NCBI RefSeq assembly: GCF_024979235.1
Contig: NZ_JANLCM010000001.1
Coordinates: forward strand, 1,240,001-1,304,000
DNA length: 64,000 nucleotides
Direction: 5' to 3'
Source of the DNA: Herbiconiux aconitum
Lineage (GTDB): Bacteria > Actinomycetota > Actinomycetes > Actinomycetales > Microbacteriaceae
Part shown: piece by piece, positions 25,882 to 39,764 of the stretch
How positions within the stretch are numbered: position 1 is the first letter of the stretch
Layout of the letters: each line of letters opens with the position of its first letter
The notes under the pieces: generated by a model
Told to the model about the DNA's origin: nothing
The model's input: the letters and a program-made list of their open reading frames with translations, nothing else
Database searches by the model: none
Translations under genes and position numbers: made by a program

Positions 25882-26877
25882 ATGCGTGCCTTCGTGATGG
25901 ACGGACCCGGTCGCGGATCGGTGGTCGAGGTGCCCGATCCGCGGATCGGCGACTACGACGCCGAGGTCGAGATGCTCTGGTGCGGCGTGTGTTCGAGCAC
26001 GGACAGGATGCTGCGCGACGGCACCTTCCGTGGCGGTGTCTCCTACCCCAGCATCCTCGGCCACGAGTCGGTCGGCCGTGTGTCGGCGGTCGGTTCAGGG
26101 GTGCGGGGGCTGGCGGTCGGCGACCTGGTCACGCGGCCCGCTGCCTACAGCGCCGGGTCGGCGCCCCTCGCGATGCACTGGGGCGGGTTCGCCGAGCGGG
26201 GCGTGGTGCACGACGCCCGGTCGGAGGCCGAAGACCAGGGGCTGGTGCCAGCCCCGGTGCCCTGGGTGCGGCTCGACGCCGGCTCCGATCCGCTGAGCGC
26301 CGCCCTCGCGATCAGTCTGAGCGAGACATTCAGCGTCGCCTGCCGGGAGGATCTGTTGGGTGCGACGGTCGTCGTGGTGGGCACGGGCGTCGCGGGGCTC
26401 TCTCTCATGCGCTACGCATCGCTCCTCGGCGCTTCGCAGGTCATCGGCGTGGGGCGCCGGGCCGAGCGCCTCGAACAGGCGGCACGTGCCGGAGCAACGG
26501 AGACCTTGCTCGCCGACGATGCCGCCGGTGAGCTCGCGCGGCGCCATGACGCCGACATCGTGTTCGAGGCGTCCGGCCAATCCTCGATGGTGGACATCGA
26601 GTACGGCTGGCTTCGTTCCGGCGGCCGGCTCGTCGTGTACAGCGCCCCCGCGGGCACCGCAGAGCTCGACCTGATGGCGGCACCGAGAGATGTGACGCTC
26701 CGTGTCGCGTCGACCCAGGAGACCGCCGTACTGCCCGGCATCCTGCGACTCGTGCAGTCGGGCTACCTCGACGTCGATTCGTTCGTCACGCTGCGCGTCG
26801 ACCTTCCCGATATCGGCGCTGCCTTCGACGCCATCGATCGTGGCGACGTCGTCAAGGCGATGGTGCGGCTCCACTGA
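25882..26877 (+). CDS. Zinc-type alcohol dehydrogenase-like protein
   Basis: A 331-residue MDR protein. It has an N-terminal GroES-like domain with CGVCSSTDRM (catalytic Cys near residue 34), GHE near residues 60-62 and a Rossmann domain with VVVVGTGVAGLS near residues 156-167. The four-Cys structural zinc loop found in the dehydrogenase at 341-1372 is absent; RPAAYSAGSAPLAMHWGGFAE occupies its place. Only five bases separate it from fucosidase B. It probably oxidises a sugar released by the upstream enzymes or a later intermediate; substrate unknown. Confidence 0.85.
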   Translation: MRAFVMDGPGRGSVVEVPDPRIGDYDAEVEMLWCGVCSSTDRMLRDGTFRGGVSYPSILGHESVGRVSAVGSGVRGLAVGDLVTRPAAYSAGSAPLAMHWGGFAERGVVHDARSEAEDQGLVPAPVPWVRLDAGSDPLSAALAISLSETFSVACREDLLGATVVVVGTGVAGLSLMRYASLLGASQVIGVGRRAERLEQAARAGATETLLADDAAGELARRHDADIVFEASGQSSMVDIEYGWLRSGGRLVVYSAPAGTAELDLMAAPRDVTLRVASTQETAVLPGILRLVQSGYLDVDSFVTLRVDLPDIGAAFDAIDRGDVVKAMVRLH

Positions 26878-26925
26878 AGCGCCCGTCCGCCGGCACCCCT
26901 GAACTTAACGAAACGGAGAACAGAC

Positions 26926-27984
26926 ATGATCAAGATCGACAGCGTGCCGACCCGGCGCCTCGCGAGCGGGGCAGTGATGCCCGCGATCGGGATGGGGACC
27001 TTCGGGTCCGACCGCTATGGGGCGGAAGAGGTGGCCGCGGCGGTCGGCGGCGCGATCCGGGCCGGCTACCGTCTGATCGACTGCGCGTCGGTGTACGGCA
27101 ACGAGGCGGAGGTCGGTGCCGTGCTTCGGGAGGCGATCGCCGGCGGTGTCCCCCGCGACCAACTCTTCGTCATGACGAAGGTGTGGAACGACGCGCACGA
27201 GCCGGATGCAGCGATCGCCTCGGTGCGTCGGTCGCTGCGCGACCTCGGACTCGACGTGATCGACGCGGTGTTCGTGCACTGGCCGTTCCCCAACCACCAT
27301 GCACCGTTCGCCGACGCGGCCGACCGCGACGCTGATGCACGCCCGTACATCCACGAGGAGTTCATGGCGCTCTGGCACGCGCTGGAGGGCCTCGTCGACG
27401 AGGGAGTCGTGCGGCACCTCGGCACCTCGAACGTCACGATCCCCAAGCTGACGGCGATCCTTGCCGATGCGCGGATCCGCCCGGCGCTGAGCGAGATGGA
27501 ACTGCACCCGTGCTTCCAACAGCCCGAGCTCTTCCGGTTCTGCCTCGATCATGGAATCCAGCCGGTGGGCTACTCTCCCCTGGGCTCGCCGTCGCGACCC
27601 GAACGCGACCGCATCGTCTCGGACGTCTCGGACATGGAGCATCCTGTCGTGGTGTCGATCGCACGCGCGCACGGGGTGCATCCGGCGATGATCTGCCTGA
27701 AGTGGGCGGTCCAGCGCGGACAAGTCCCGATCCCGTTCTCGGTCAAGCAGTCGCAGTACGTCGCCAACCTGCGGGCGGTGACGGAGGACCCGTTGACGCC
27801 CGCCGAACTCGAGGAGCTGCGATCGGCGGACCAGAACAACCGCCTCATCAAGGGCCAGGTGTTCCTGTGGCCGGGTGCCGGCAGCTGGCTCGACCTGTGG
27901 GACGTCGACGGCACGATCCCCAGCTGGGACGGCTACGCCGCAGATCGCGCGGCCGGCCGCGTAGCAGCGGATGTGTCCGCATGA
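26926..27984 (+). CDS. Aldo/keto reductase
   Basis: A 352-residue AKR. It has the first-strand pattern LASGAVMPAIGMGTFG, then LIDCASVYGNEAEVG with the catalytic Asp and Tyr, MTKVWN with the Lys and VHWPF with the His. The C-terminal extension is slightly long for the family. It differs from the fucose dehydrogenase-like reductase at 5.7-6.6 kb, which has the DTAPHYG motif, so a different sugar or aldehyde is likely. It is coupled to FucU by a four-base overlap, which argues for a hexose/deoxyhexose substrate supplied in one anomeric form. Confidence 0.88.
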   Translation: MIKIDSVPTRRLASGAVMPAIGMGTFGSDRYGAEEVAAAVGGAIRAGYRLIDCASVYGNEAEVGAVLREAIAGGVPRDQLFVMTKVWNDAHEPDAAIASVRRSLRDLGLDVIDAVFVHWPFPNHHAPFADAADRDADARPYIHEEFMALWHALEGLVDEGVVRHLGTSNVTIPKLTAILADARIRPALSEMELHPCFQQPELFRFCLDHGIQPVGYSPLGSPSRPERDRIVSDVSDMEHPVVVSIARAHGVHPAMICLKWAVQRGQVPIPFSVKQSQYVANLRAVTEDPLTPAELEELRSADQNNRLIKGQVFLWPGAGSWLDLWDVDGTIPSWDGYAADRAAGRVAADVSA

Positions 27985-28394
27985 TCACCGGCCCGCTCGT
28001 CCATCCTCCGCTCCTGGAGGCGCTCGCTTCGTCGGGCCACGGCTCCGGGGTGCTCATCGCCGACGGGAACTACCCGTACCTGACCGCCACCGGACCAGGC
28101 GTGCGCCTGATCCATCTCAATCTGCGTCCCGGGCTCCTCGACGTCACGTCGGTGCTCGACGCCGTGCTCACCGTCGTCAATATCGAATCGGCAACCGTCA
28201 TGCAGACTCCGCCCGAGGTCTCTGCCCCGGCGCAGGACGAGTATGCACGGAGGCTCGGCGGCGACGTGCCGATGGAGAAGGTCGACCGGTTCGCGTTCTA
28301 CGACCGGGTGCGCTCTTCGGATGTCGGCGTCGTCATCGCCACCGGAGACGAACGCCTGTACGGCAACCTGCTGCTCACGATCGGTCTGCGCTGA
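27981..28394 (+). CDS. fucU: L-fucose mutarotase (FucU/RbsD family)
   Basis: A 137-residue protein of the RbsD/FucU mutarotase fold, which interconverts alpha and beta anomers of free L-fucose or ribose. The start MITGPLVHPPLLEALASSGH matches the FucU pattern in which a His in the SGHG segment acts in catalysis; ADGNYP follows at residues 27-32 and the C-terminal YGNLLLTIG is also typical. ATG overlaps the stop of the aldo/keto reductase by four bases. FucU rather than RbsD is preferred because of its length and the fucosidase context. It would speed conversion to the anomer used by the dehydrogenase. Confidence 0.87.
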   Translation: MITGPLVHPPLLEALASSGHGSGVLIADGNYPYLTATGPGVRLIHLNLRPGLLDVTSVLDAVLTVVNIESATVMQTPPEVSAPAQDEYARRLGGDVPMEKVDRFAFYDRVRSSDVGVVIATGDERLYGNLLLTIGLR

Positions 28395-28406
28395 GAAGCG
28401 CCCTGA

Positions 28407-33240
<4,834 letters not shown>

Positions 33241-33247
<7 letters not shown>

Positions 33248-34626
33248 GGGTCGACGGAACCCGCATCGTCGAGGGGTCGGAGACGGTGCGTCTGCGGGGC
33301 TTCGGCCTGGGCGGCTGGATGAACATGGAGAACTTCATCACCGGCTATCCGGGTGCCGAGTTCCAGCAGCGGAAAGCGCTGCGCCGAGCGCTCGGCGAGG
33401 ACGGGTACGAGAGGTTCTTCGATCGCTTCCTCGACTCCTTCTTCACCGACGACGACGCAGCGCTACTGCAGAGTCTCGGCCTGAACTCGCTGCGCATCCC
33501 CTTCAACTACCGTCATTTCGAAGACGACGACGCGCCGTTCGTGATCAAGCCGGAGGGCTTCCGCCTGCTCGATCGCGTGGTGGACGCCTGCGCCCGGCAC
33601 GGCATCTACACGATCCTCGATCTGCACGCCCTCCCGGGTGCGCAGAACCAGCACTGGCACAGCGACAACCCCACGCAGTGGGCGAGTTTCTGGACCCACC
33701 GGCACTTCCAAGACCGCGTCGTGAACCTCTGGGAGCATCTGGCAGAGCACTACAAGGGCAACCCCTGGGTGGCCGGCTACAACCCCGTGAACGAACCCGC
33801 CGATGCCGACGGCTCGACCATCGGGCCGTTCTACGCGCGGTTGGAGGCAGCGATCCGTGCGGTCGATCCCGATCACATCCTCTTCCTCGACGGCAACCGC
33901 TTCTCCACGCAGTTCGACCAGCTGGGCGACCCGATGCCGAACTGCGTCTACACGGCGCACGACTACGCACTCCCGGGCTTCGTCGACGGTGGCCCGTATC
34001 CGGGAACCAGCCGGGGGCAGTACGTCGACCGCGACCGGGTCGAGCAGACGTTCCTCGACCGCACGCACTACATGCGCGAGACCGGAACCCCCATCTGGGT
34101 CGGCGAATTCGGACCGGTGTACACCGGCGATCCGCAGCGCGACGAGGAGCGGTACCGCCTCCTGCAAGACCAGCTGGAGATCTATGACCGCTACGACGCC
34201 AGCTGGGCGCTGTGGACCTACAAAGACATCGGCCTGCAGGGACTCGTGACGGCGCGCAGCGACTCGCCGTATCGCCGCCGCATCGAACCCGTCGTGGCGA
34301 AGAAGGCCCGGCTCGGTGTCGATTCATGGGGATCGACGGATGCGGGCGTGCGCTCGATCCTCGATCCGATCGAGGAATTGTTCGCCACCGAGTTCCCCGA
34401 TTTCCAGCCCTACCCCTGGGGCGCGGAACGATGGATCCACGGGCACGTGCGTCACGTGATGCTCGCCGAAGCGATGGTCGGGGAATTCGGCCGCGCCTTC
34501 GAGGGCGTGGAGCCGGCGGAGGCTGCGGAGTTGGCCGGCGATTTCGCGTTGGAACGCTGCGACATCCGCACCAGGCTCGCCGACATTCTCCGAGCAGACG
34601 GCTCGGCAGGCGTCGTCGACGTGTGA
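33241..34626 (+). CDS. GH5-family glycoside hydrolase (cellulase/exoglucanase-like)
   Basis: A 461-residue TIM-barrel hydrolase of clan GH-A. It starts at GTG 33241, overlapping the GH51 stop by seven bases. Markers are RGFGLGGWMNMEN near the start, LNSLRIPFNYRHF, ILDLHALPGAQNQHWHSDN, acid/base Glu185 in NPVNEPAD and nucleophile Glu289 in WVGEFGP. The DLHALPGAQN pattern is typical of exo-beta-1,3-glucanase/cellulase-like GH5 enzymes. No signal peptide, so it likely trims short beta-glucan, xyloglucan or mannan fragments inside the cell. Exact subfamily and linkage cannot be set from sequence alone. Confidence 0.88.
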
Positions 34627-34692
34627 ACCGTCGTTCCCACCCGCAGTTTTCGCGATCACCACCCCACACCACCTTCTGAGGAGTTCATCCGC

Positions 34693-36321
34693 ATGGCATC
34701 CGCCTCGTTCCCTGTCATCACGATCGATGACCGTGTCACCGAATCGACCGTTCTTCCGCATGTCTGGAGTCTGTGCGCGGGGGCGGGTCGGGCCAATGAG
34801 GCGTTGCGCGCTGATTGGCAGGAGCAGTTCCGTGAGGCGGTCGATCGTCTCGGTTTCCGGTATCTGCGTTTCCATGGCGTGTTCCATGACGACATGTTCG
34901 TGTATCGCGGCGCGTACGGTGGCGGGTTCGGGCCGGATGTGCCGCTCGAGACCCCGGTGCACACCTTCTCCTATGTCGACAAGGTGTTCGACTTCTTGAT
35001 CGACCTGGGGGTGCGGCCGTTCGTGGAGCTCGGTTTCATGCCGCGGGAGCTCGCGACTCAGACCGAGACCGTGTTCTGGTGGGGTGCGCATTGCAGCCCG
35101 CCGAACGACATGGATCGTTGGGTGGAGCTGGTGGTGCGTTCGGTGGAGCACTGGATCGAGCGTTACGGTCTGGTCGAGGTGCGGGAGTGGCGGTTCGAGG
35201 TCTGGAACGAACCCAACCTGGTGCCGCATTTCTGGACCGGCACGAAGACCGAGTATTTCGAGCTCTACGCCCGCACGGTGCGGGCCATCAAGGCCATCGA
35301 CCCCGGACTCAAGGTCGGTGGTCCGTCGACGAGTGTGTTCGTGCCCGACGAGCGGTACGCGGGGGAGACCGAGGACCGCTCGGCCGAGCACGCCACCGCC
35401 GCGGCCACCGACCCGGATGCGCTCGATTGGCGCCCGGTCTGGATCGAGGACTTCTTGGTGTGGTGCGCCGAGCGGGAGCTGCCGGTCGATTTCGTCTCGA
35501 CGCACCTGTATCCCACGGATTTCGCGTTCGGGGCGAATGGTGAGGCGGTCAGTCTCACCCGGTACGCGGATGCGACCCCGGATGACTTGACGGTGTTGCG
35601 GCGGCTGATCGGCGGGAGCGCCTATCCGGGGGCGGAGGTGCACATCACGGAGTGGTCGAGTTCGCCGTCGAGCCGTGACCACATCCATGACACCGTGTTC
35701 GCGGCGACGTACATCACGCGGGCGTATCTGCGCTCCGCGGAGCTGGCCGATTCGATCTCTTATTGGACCTTCACCGACATCTTCGAGGAGGGTGGGGCTG
35801 GGCTCGGCCCGTTCCACGGCGGCTTCGGTCTGGTGAACGAGCAGGGCATTCACAAGCCGACCTTCCACGCTTTCGTCATGCTGAACCGGCTCGGTGACCG
35901 GCTGCTCGCCTCCACCGAGCGGGGTGTCGTGTCGCAGCACTCCGTGACCGGAGAGGTCTCGGCGGTGTTCTTCAACTACCCCGATCAGATGGGCAACCGG
36001 TCGGTCGGGTCGCGCACGTCTTACGAGGCGACGCGCGATCTGGTCGGCCTGGGTCCGGAGCAGCGCATCCGGCACACGATCGGCGGGTTGGAGCCCGGTG
36101 CTGTCTTCGCGGTCGAGATCCTCGCGCCGGGGCACGGCGACGCGGCCGAGGCGTGGAGCGCCATCGGTCAGCCCCTCAACCTCACGCGCGCCCAGACCGG
36201 CTACCTGCGCGAACAGGGCGACGCCCTCCAGCGCCACACCCTGGTCGCCTCAGAGAACGGCACCCTCGAGATCGATCTCCTGCTCGCCCCCTGGGCCGTG
36301 GCCTCGGTCTTCGCTCTCTAG
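34693..36321 (+). CDS. GH39 beta-xylosidase-like glycoside hydrolase
   Basis: A 542-residue GH39 enzyme. The N-terminal barrel shows FRYLRFHGVFHDDMFVYR, the acid/base Glu173 in VWNEPNLVPHFW and the nucleophile Glu320 in HITEWSSS. A beta-sandwich C-terminus follows. GH39 includes beta-D-xylosidases and alpha-L-iduronidases; the NEPNL and TEWSSS motifs fit the xylosidase branch. No signal peptide. RBS GAGGAG lies nine bases before the ATG. It is the last of four consecutive cytoplasmic glycosidases and marks the end of the left glycan locus. Confidence 0.92.
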   Translation: MASASFPVITIDDRVTESTVLPHVWSLCAGAGRANEALRADWQEQFREAVDRLGFRYLRFHGVFHDDMFVYRGAYGGGFGPDVPLETPVHTFSYVDKVFDFLIDLGVRPFVELGFMPRELATQTETVFWWGAHCSPPNDMDRWVELVVRSVEHWIERYGLVEVREWRFEVWNEPNLVPHFWTGTKTEYFELYARTVRAIKAIDPGLKVGGPSTSVFVPDERYAGETEDRSAEHATAAATDPDALDWRPVWIEDFLVWCAERELPVDFVSTHLYPTDFAFGANGEAVSLTRYADATPDDLTVLRRLIGGSAYPGAEVHITEWSSSPSSRDHIHDTVFAATYITRAYLRSAELADSISYWTFTDIFEEGGAGLGPFHGGFGLVNEQGIHKPTFHAFVMLNRLGDRLLASTERGVVSQHSVTGEVSAVFFNYPDQMGNRSVGSRTSYEATRDLVGLGPEQRIRHTIGGLEPGAVFAVEILAPGHGDAAEAWSAIGQPLNLTRAQTGYLREQGDALQRHTLVASENGTLEIDLLLAPWAVASVFAL

Positions 36322-36470
36322 CCGCCGCGATGAGTGCCACGGCGGTCGCGAAATCATGTCTCGGCTCCGGTGTCTGTGGAGTTGATCGCTACGTGGCGGC
36401 ATTCTGTGATCGCTTGGTGGCGGGCGGTGCGCTCAAGCCGACCCCCAGCGGGCAGCAGTAGTTCGGATGG

Positions 36471-36779
36471 CTAGACCAGCGGCTTACGCATCCTGAAGTT
36501 TGTCAATGTAACGCCTCGCTTTTCGGGAGACTGGGAAAACCCAGCTATCTGGCCGCTGACAATCGCGACGAAGCTCTTTCGCGCGGCCATTGCCTTGTCC
36601 CAGCGATGAAGATCGCGCCCATCCGGATCGGCCCACGCCTGAATCTGCTCGCTCGTGTAATCCGCTGACGCAGTTTCGGTGACGGCGGCTAGGAACACCG
36701 CGAGGGTGCCGGTTGCATCGCCGTGTTCGTACGGCCGCACCTCGACGGATAGGTCATCTGGGATCGGCGATGTGTGCAC
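36471..36779 (-). pseudogene. Truncated GNAT-like acetyltransferase
   Basis: A 102-residue frame that starts like the common actinobacterial GNAT proteins (SVEVRPYEHGDATGTLAVFL, then YTSEQIQAWADP and FVAIVSGQIAGFS). It breaks off after about 90 residues, before the acetyl-CoA-binding R/QxxGxG/A motif, where a full protein would continue to roughly 150. The last residues (EKRGVTLTNFRMRKPLV) do not fit the family. It is therefore probably a 3'-truncated, inactive gene at the left border of the accessory region. The 149-bp spacer between GH39 and this gene (36322-36470) holds only a weak CCGCCG/CGGCGG hairpin. Confidence 0.6.
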
Positions 36780-36802
36780 TCTGACGTTTCTGACCGAATC
36801 TT

Positions 36803-36890
36803 CCTAGAGGTAGGGCTTGGTGATGAGCTCGATGGCGTGGCCAGCGGGGTCCTTGAAATAGACCCCTCGCCCGCCGTGCTCGGTGATTCG
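36803..36890 (-). pseudogene. C-terminal fragment of a VOC/glyoxalase protein
   Basis: Reverse-strand codons just before the stop at 36803 read ITEHGGRGVYFKDPAGHAIE followed by LITKPYL. This is the typical last strand of vicinal-oxygen-chelate proteins, with the metal-binding Glu in IELIT. The frame is closed by a stop only a few residues upstream, so about 80% of the gene is gone. Confidence 0.65.
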
Positions 36891-37064
36891 TCATTCGTCC
36901 AGTGCTGCGCGCAAGAGCCGAATCGCCTTCGGTCCCACTCCGTGAAGGGTCGCCAAATGATCGAGCCCGGCCTGCTCCACGTCGTTCAAGTCGTGAATTC
37001 CTGCCTGATTCAGCGCAGTGGTGGCAGGTGCACCGATGTTGGGAAGGGGTCGAGGAGAGTCCAT
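36891..37064 (-). CDS. Small helix-hairpin-helix protein
   Basis: A 57-residue protein starting MDSPRPLPNIGAPATTALNQ. Two helix-hairpin-helix-like units can be seen: LPNIGAPATTALNQAGI and TLHGVGPKAIRLLRAAL. Such HhH motifs bind DNA non-specifically and resemble the RNA polymerase alpha C-terminal domain fold. Small free-standing versions are common in actinobacteria, function unknown. A TTG nine bases upstream is an alternative start. A copy of the dispersed palindromic element begins 27 bases upstream. Confidence 0.65.
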   Translation of the reverse strand: MDSPRPLPNIGAPATTALNQAGIHDLNDVEQAGLDHLATLHGVGPKAIRLLRAALDE

Positions 37065-37090
37065 GCACTGCAAGATACCGCCAGCATCGG

Positions 37091-37131
37091 GTGCCCGTAA
37101 ATCAGTCGCTCACCGTGCACGAGACAGCGAT
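37091..37131 (+). repeat. Dispersed REP-like palindrome, copy C
   Basis: Contains AGTCGCT, then CACCGTGCACGAG and AGCGAT, matching the shared hairpin element found at 42.2, 51.9, 53.4 and 58.6 kb. Flanking GTGCCCGTAAA on the left also agrees with the 58.6-kb copy (GTGCCAGTAAA). The rest of the 37065-37219 spacer holds no recognisable gene. Confidence 0.65.
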
Positions 37132-37219
37132 GGCCATCCCCGTGTGGTGCTGACCGGCTGACTGCTCTGTGGATCGTGCTCAGAAGAATCGAGCCTCCTT
37201 TCGGTGGGCTGGCCGCGAG

Positions 37220-37786
37220 CTAGCGGATTTCATAGGTTCCGTCGAGGCGGGTTCGGGCGATGACGTGTCCGGTCATAGCGTGGAGGGTGTCCGCGAGGCT
37301 GAAACGGTCGGGGAGCTCTATCGGTTGGTCGAGGGCGAAGAGTTGGAAGGCATAGCTGTGCGGCCCGTGCGAGCGGATCGGGAGGGGTCCTGAGTAGCCG
37401 CGGCGGCCGAGTCCGCCTTTGCCGTGTTTGATTCCCCGGATTGGGCTGGGGTCGGTGAGCCCGTTCTCGGGGATGCTCTGCAGGGTCGGGTCGATGCCGA
37501 GGGTGAGGGCATGGGTGGCGGGTCGGGCGAAGGGCACATCGGGGTCTTGCACGATGAGCACGAGCTCTCGCGTGTCCGCGGGCGGTGTCGTCCATTCCAG
37601 GGCAGGTGAGATGTTGGGCCCGCGCAGGCGGCCGCGGTGTCGTTCGGGGATCGGTGCGCCGGGGGCGAATGCCGGGCTGCTGAGGGTGAAGGTCTCCGGT
37701 GCCTGAAGATCGGGATTCGCCCAGGCGAGGGTGTGGTGTCCGGCGCGTCGAGCGCGGAGGAGGACGCCGAGGGGATTGGCGGGCAT
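37220..37786 (-). CDS. YbhB/YbcL (PEBP) family protein
   Basis: A 188-residue phosphatidylethanolamine-binding-protein-like protein. Family motifs are visible: SPALEWTTPPADTRELVLIV, DPDVPFARPATHAL and YSGPLPIRSHGPHSYAFQLF with the His-Pro/His of the ligand pocket. Bacterial YbhB proteins are cytoplasmic and of unclear role, sometimes proposed as protease or kinase inhibitors. It lies 18 bases downstream of the MFS gene on the same strand and is probably co-transcribed and regulated by the divergent MarR protein. Confidence 0.88.
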   Translation of the reverse strand: MPANPLGVLLRARRAGHHTLAWANPDLQAPETFTLSSPAFAPGAPIPERHRGRLRGPNISPALEWTTPPADTRELVLIVQDPDVPFARPATHALTLGIDPTLQSIPENGLTDPSPIRGIKHGKGGLGRRGYSGPLPIRSHGPHSYAFQLFALDQPIELPDRFSLADTLHAMTGHVIARTRLDGTYEIR

Positions 37787-37804
37787 GGTCGTGTTCGCTT
37801 CTTT

Positions 37805-39220
37805 CTAGGCCGGGGATTCGGTGCGGTTGAGGGTGCGGAGTGTGCGATCGAAGACCGTGAAGGCAATCGCGACGAGACTGACGCCGATCATGATCAGGCC
37901 GATGGTGTGCACACCACTGTCGGTGGCGTCGGTGTGGAAGACGATCCCGGTGATGGCTGACGACGCGATCGAGCCGATGTATCCGAAGGTGCGGAACAGG
38001 CCCGATGCGACCCCGAGCTGTTCGGGTGGCGCTTGGGTGTAGAGGGCGAGTTGATTGCCGCTGGAAGCGGTGCCGAGCACGATGCCGAAGATCACTGTGA
38101 TGAACACGATCCACAGGATGCTGGTGCTGGAAGTGAGGAACAGTACTCCCACGGAGCCGGCAAGGCTGGCGATGGCGGCGACGATCACCGGGCCACGGAC
38201 GAGGTTGCGGCGGGAGATCGGGAAGACGACGATCCCCGAGATCACGCTCATCGGCAAGAGGAGGAGTCCCGCGCTGAGGGCGGACATCCCGCGGGCGGCT
38301 TCCATCCACTGGGTGATGCCGTACATGACGACATACACGCACAGAGCAACGAGAGCGTACCGGAGGTAGGTGCGGGTGAGGGCGCTGTTGCGCACGAGCA
38401 GACGCACGTCGAGGAACGGTGACGCTGCACGCAGCTCCCAGAACGTCAATGCCGCGAAGAGAAGAACCGCCGCCACTAGCAGGAGCCAATTCGGATTCTG
38501 CAGCGAGAACACGAAGGCAAGAAGAGCAGACATCGCAAGGCCGAAGCCGACGATGCCGGTCAGGTCGATGCTGGAGAGAACGCCACGAACGCTTCTGCGG
38601 GTTTGGATGGAGGAATCGCGAGGAATCCAGATCAGCGCCGCGGCTAAGGCGATCAGCGCGACCGGGACATTGACGAGGAACACCCACCGCCATCCAGCGG
38701 TCTCCACGAGCACACCGCCGATCGGGAGGCCCAGCGCCGCTGTGGCGAGGCCGGCGATCTGAAGGCCGCCGAGCACGCTGCCGGGCGGTTTCGCCAGGCC
38801 GGCCGCTGCGGCGCGGCGTTGGATCAGCATCATCGCGGACGGGTAGGCGCAAGACGTGCCCAGACCGATCAGTACTCGCGCGATCAACACCATCGCGAGG
38901 TTCTGCGACACCCCGCCGAGCACGCCGCCGAGGAGCACCAGAATGATTCCGACGAGGAACACCCGCCGGGCGCCGAAGACGGCGGCCACCTTGCCTGCCG
39001 TGGGCTGTGCAATCGCGCTGGCGAGATAGAGCGCTGTCACCAGGGATGCGGTCTGGCCGATCGGCACCCCGAGGTCGGTGGCGATCGGCACGAGCGCGGT
39101 GGCGATCATGGAGCTGTTGATCGGGTTCAACGCCGATCCGATGTAGAGCGGGGCGGTGAACCGCCACGAGAACGGTTTGCTGGTCACGCCCGGCTCGTCG
39201 GCGGTGGTGGCTGATGGCAT
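37805..39220 (-). CDS. MFS drug-efflux-type transporter
   Basis: A 471-residue multi-helix transporter of the DHA2/EmrB-like group. The ATG at 39220 is chosen because GGAG lies six bases upstream; an ATG nine codons earlier lacks one. Helix 1 starts SWRFTAPLYIGSALNPINSS, and the loop 2-3 motif appears as GKVAAVFGARR. Such proteins export hydrophobic drugs with protons. It is divergent from the MarR gene at 39.3 kb, and two MarR-type palindromes lie in the spacer, so export is likely induced by a compound that binds the regulator. Confidence 0.88.
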   Translation of the reverse strand: MPSATTADEPGVTSKPFSWRFTAPLYIGSALNPINSSMIATALVPIATDLGVPIGQTASLVTALYLASAIAQPTAGKVAAVFGARRVFLVGIILVLLGGVLGGVSQNLAMVLIARVLIGLGTSCAYPSAMMLIQRRAAAAGLAKPPGSVLGGLQIAGLATAALGLPIGGVLVETAGWRWVFLVNVPVALIALAAALIWIPRDSSIQTRRSVRGVLSSIDLTGIVGFGLAMSALLAFVFSLQNPNWLLLVAAVLLFAALTFWELRAASPFLDVRLLVRNSALTRTYLRYALVALCVYVVMYGITQWMEAARGMSALSAGLLLLPMSVISGIVVFPISRRNLVRGPVIVAAIASLAGSVGVLFLTSSTSILWIVFITVIFGIVLGTASSGNQLALYTQAPPEQLGVASGLFRTFGYIGSIASSAITGIVFHTDATDSGVHTIGLIMIGVSLVAIAFTVFDRTLRTLNRTESPA

Positions 39221-39265
39221 GGGCTGCTCCGAGGAAAGATGCTCCATCGATCGGCTGGGTCGATG

Positions 39266-39303
39266 TTTAGGTCTACTAAAGACTTTCGTTTAGGTACACT
39301 AAT
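39266..39303. promoter_or_regulatory. Two MarR-type operators TTTAG-N5-CTAAA
   Basis: TTTAGGTCTACTAAA (39266-39280) has complementary 5-bp arms, and TTTAGGTACACTAAT (39289-39303) is a second copy with one mismatch. Their starts are 23 bases apart. The second ends five bases before the MarR start codon, and both lie in the divergent spacer with the MFS gene, so they fit autoregulation and repression of the exporter. Confidence 0.75.
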
Positions 39304-39308
39304 GAACC

Positions 39309-39764
39309 ATGAGTGCGAATGCAAGTCAGGATCGACGACCATCGACGGCAGATCTCCCCCTCGGCGCTCAGGTGCGCTCGACGGTCGGACGGCTGTACCG
39401 GCGATTCCGGGCCGAGCGCCCAGAGGGCGCCCTCGGAGACGCCCCGTTGGATGTACTGAATTGGCTCCACAAGAACGGTCCACAGACCTTGACCGAGCTC
39501 AGCGAATACGGCCAGGTGGCTCCCGCATCGATGAGTCAGAGCGTGAACCGGCTCACGTCGGCGGGCTACGCCATCCGCAGCCCTGACCCAAGCGACCGCC
39601 GGAAGGTGCTGTTCAGCACCACTCCCGAGGGTGCCGAGCTTGCCCGGGCGGCGCGGACGCAGCGCGACGCCTGGTTGGACACCCAGCTCCGCGCACTCAG
39701 TCCTGATGAACAGCGCGCCATTGCGCACGCGTGCTCGATACTCAGCCGGATTGCTGACGACTGA
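39309..39764 (+). CDS. MarR-family regulator of the adjacent transporter
   Basis: A 151-residue winged-helix repressor. The DNA-binding core is LTELSEYGQVAPASMSQSVNRL followed by the wing DPSDRRKVLFSTT (Asp-Arg-Arg wing tip). It is divergent from the MFS/YbhB operon with a MarR-type palindrome pair between. No gene is recognised in the following 239 bp (39765-40003). Confidence 0.9.
   Translation: MSANASQDRRPSTADLPLGAQVRSTVGRLYRRFRAERPEGALGDAPLDVLNWLHKNGPQTLTELSEYGQVAPASMSQSVNRLTSAGYAIRSPDPSDRRKVLFSTTPEGAELARAARTQRDAWLDTQLRALSPDEQRAIAHACSILSRIADD

Noticed and set aside
36330..36461. Short plus-strand frame ending KPTPSGQQ after GH39
   Set aside because: Only about 43 codons, no ribosome site and no recognised family.
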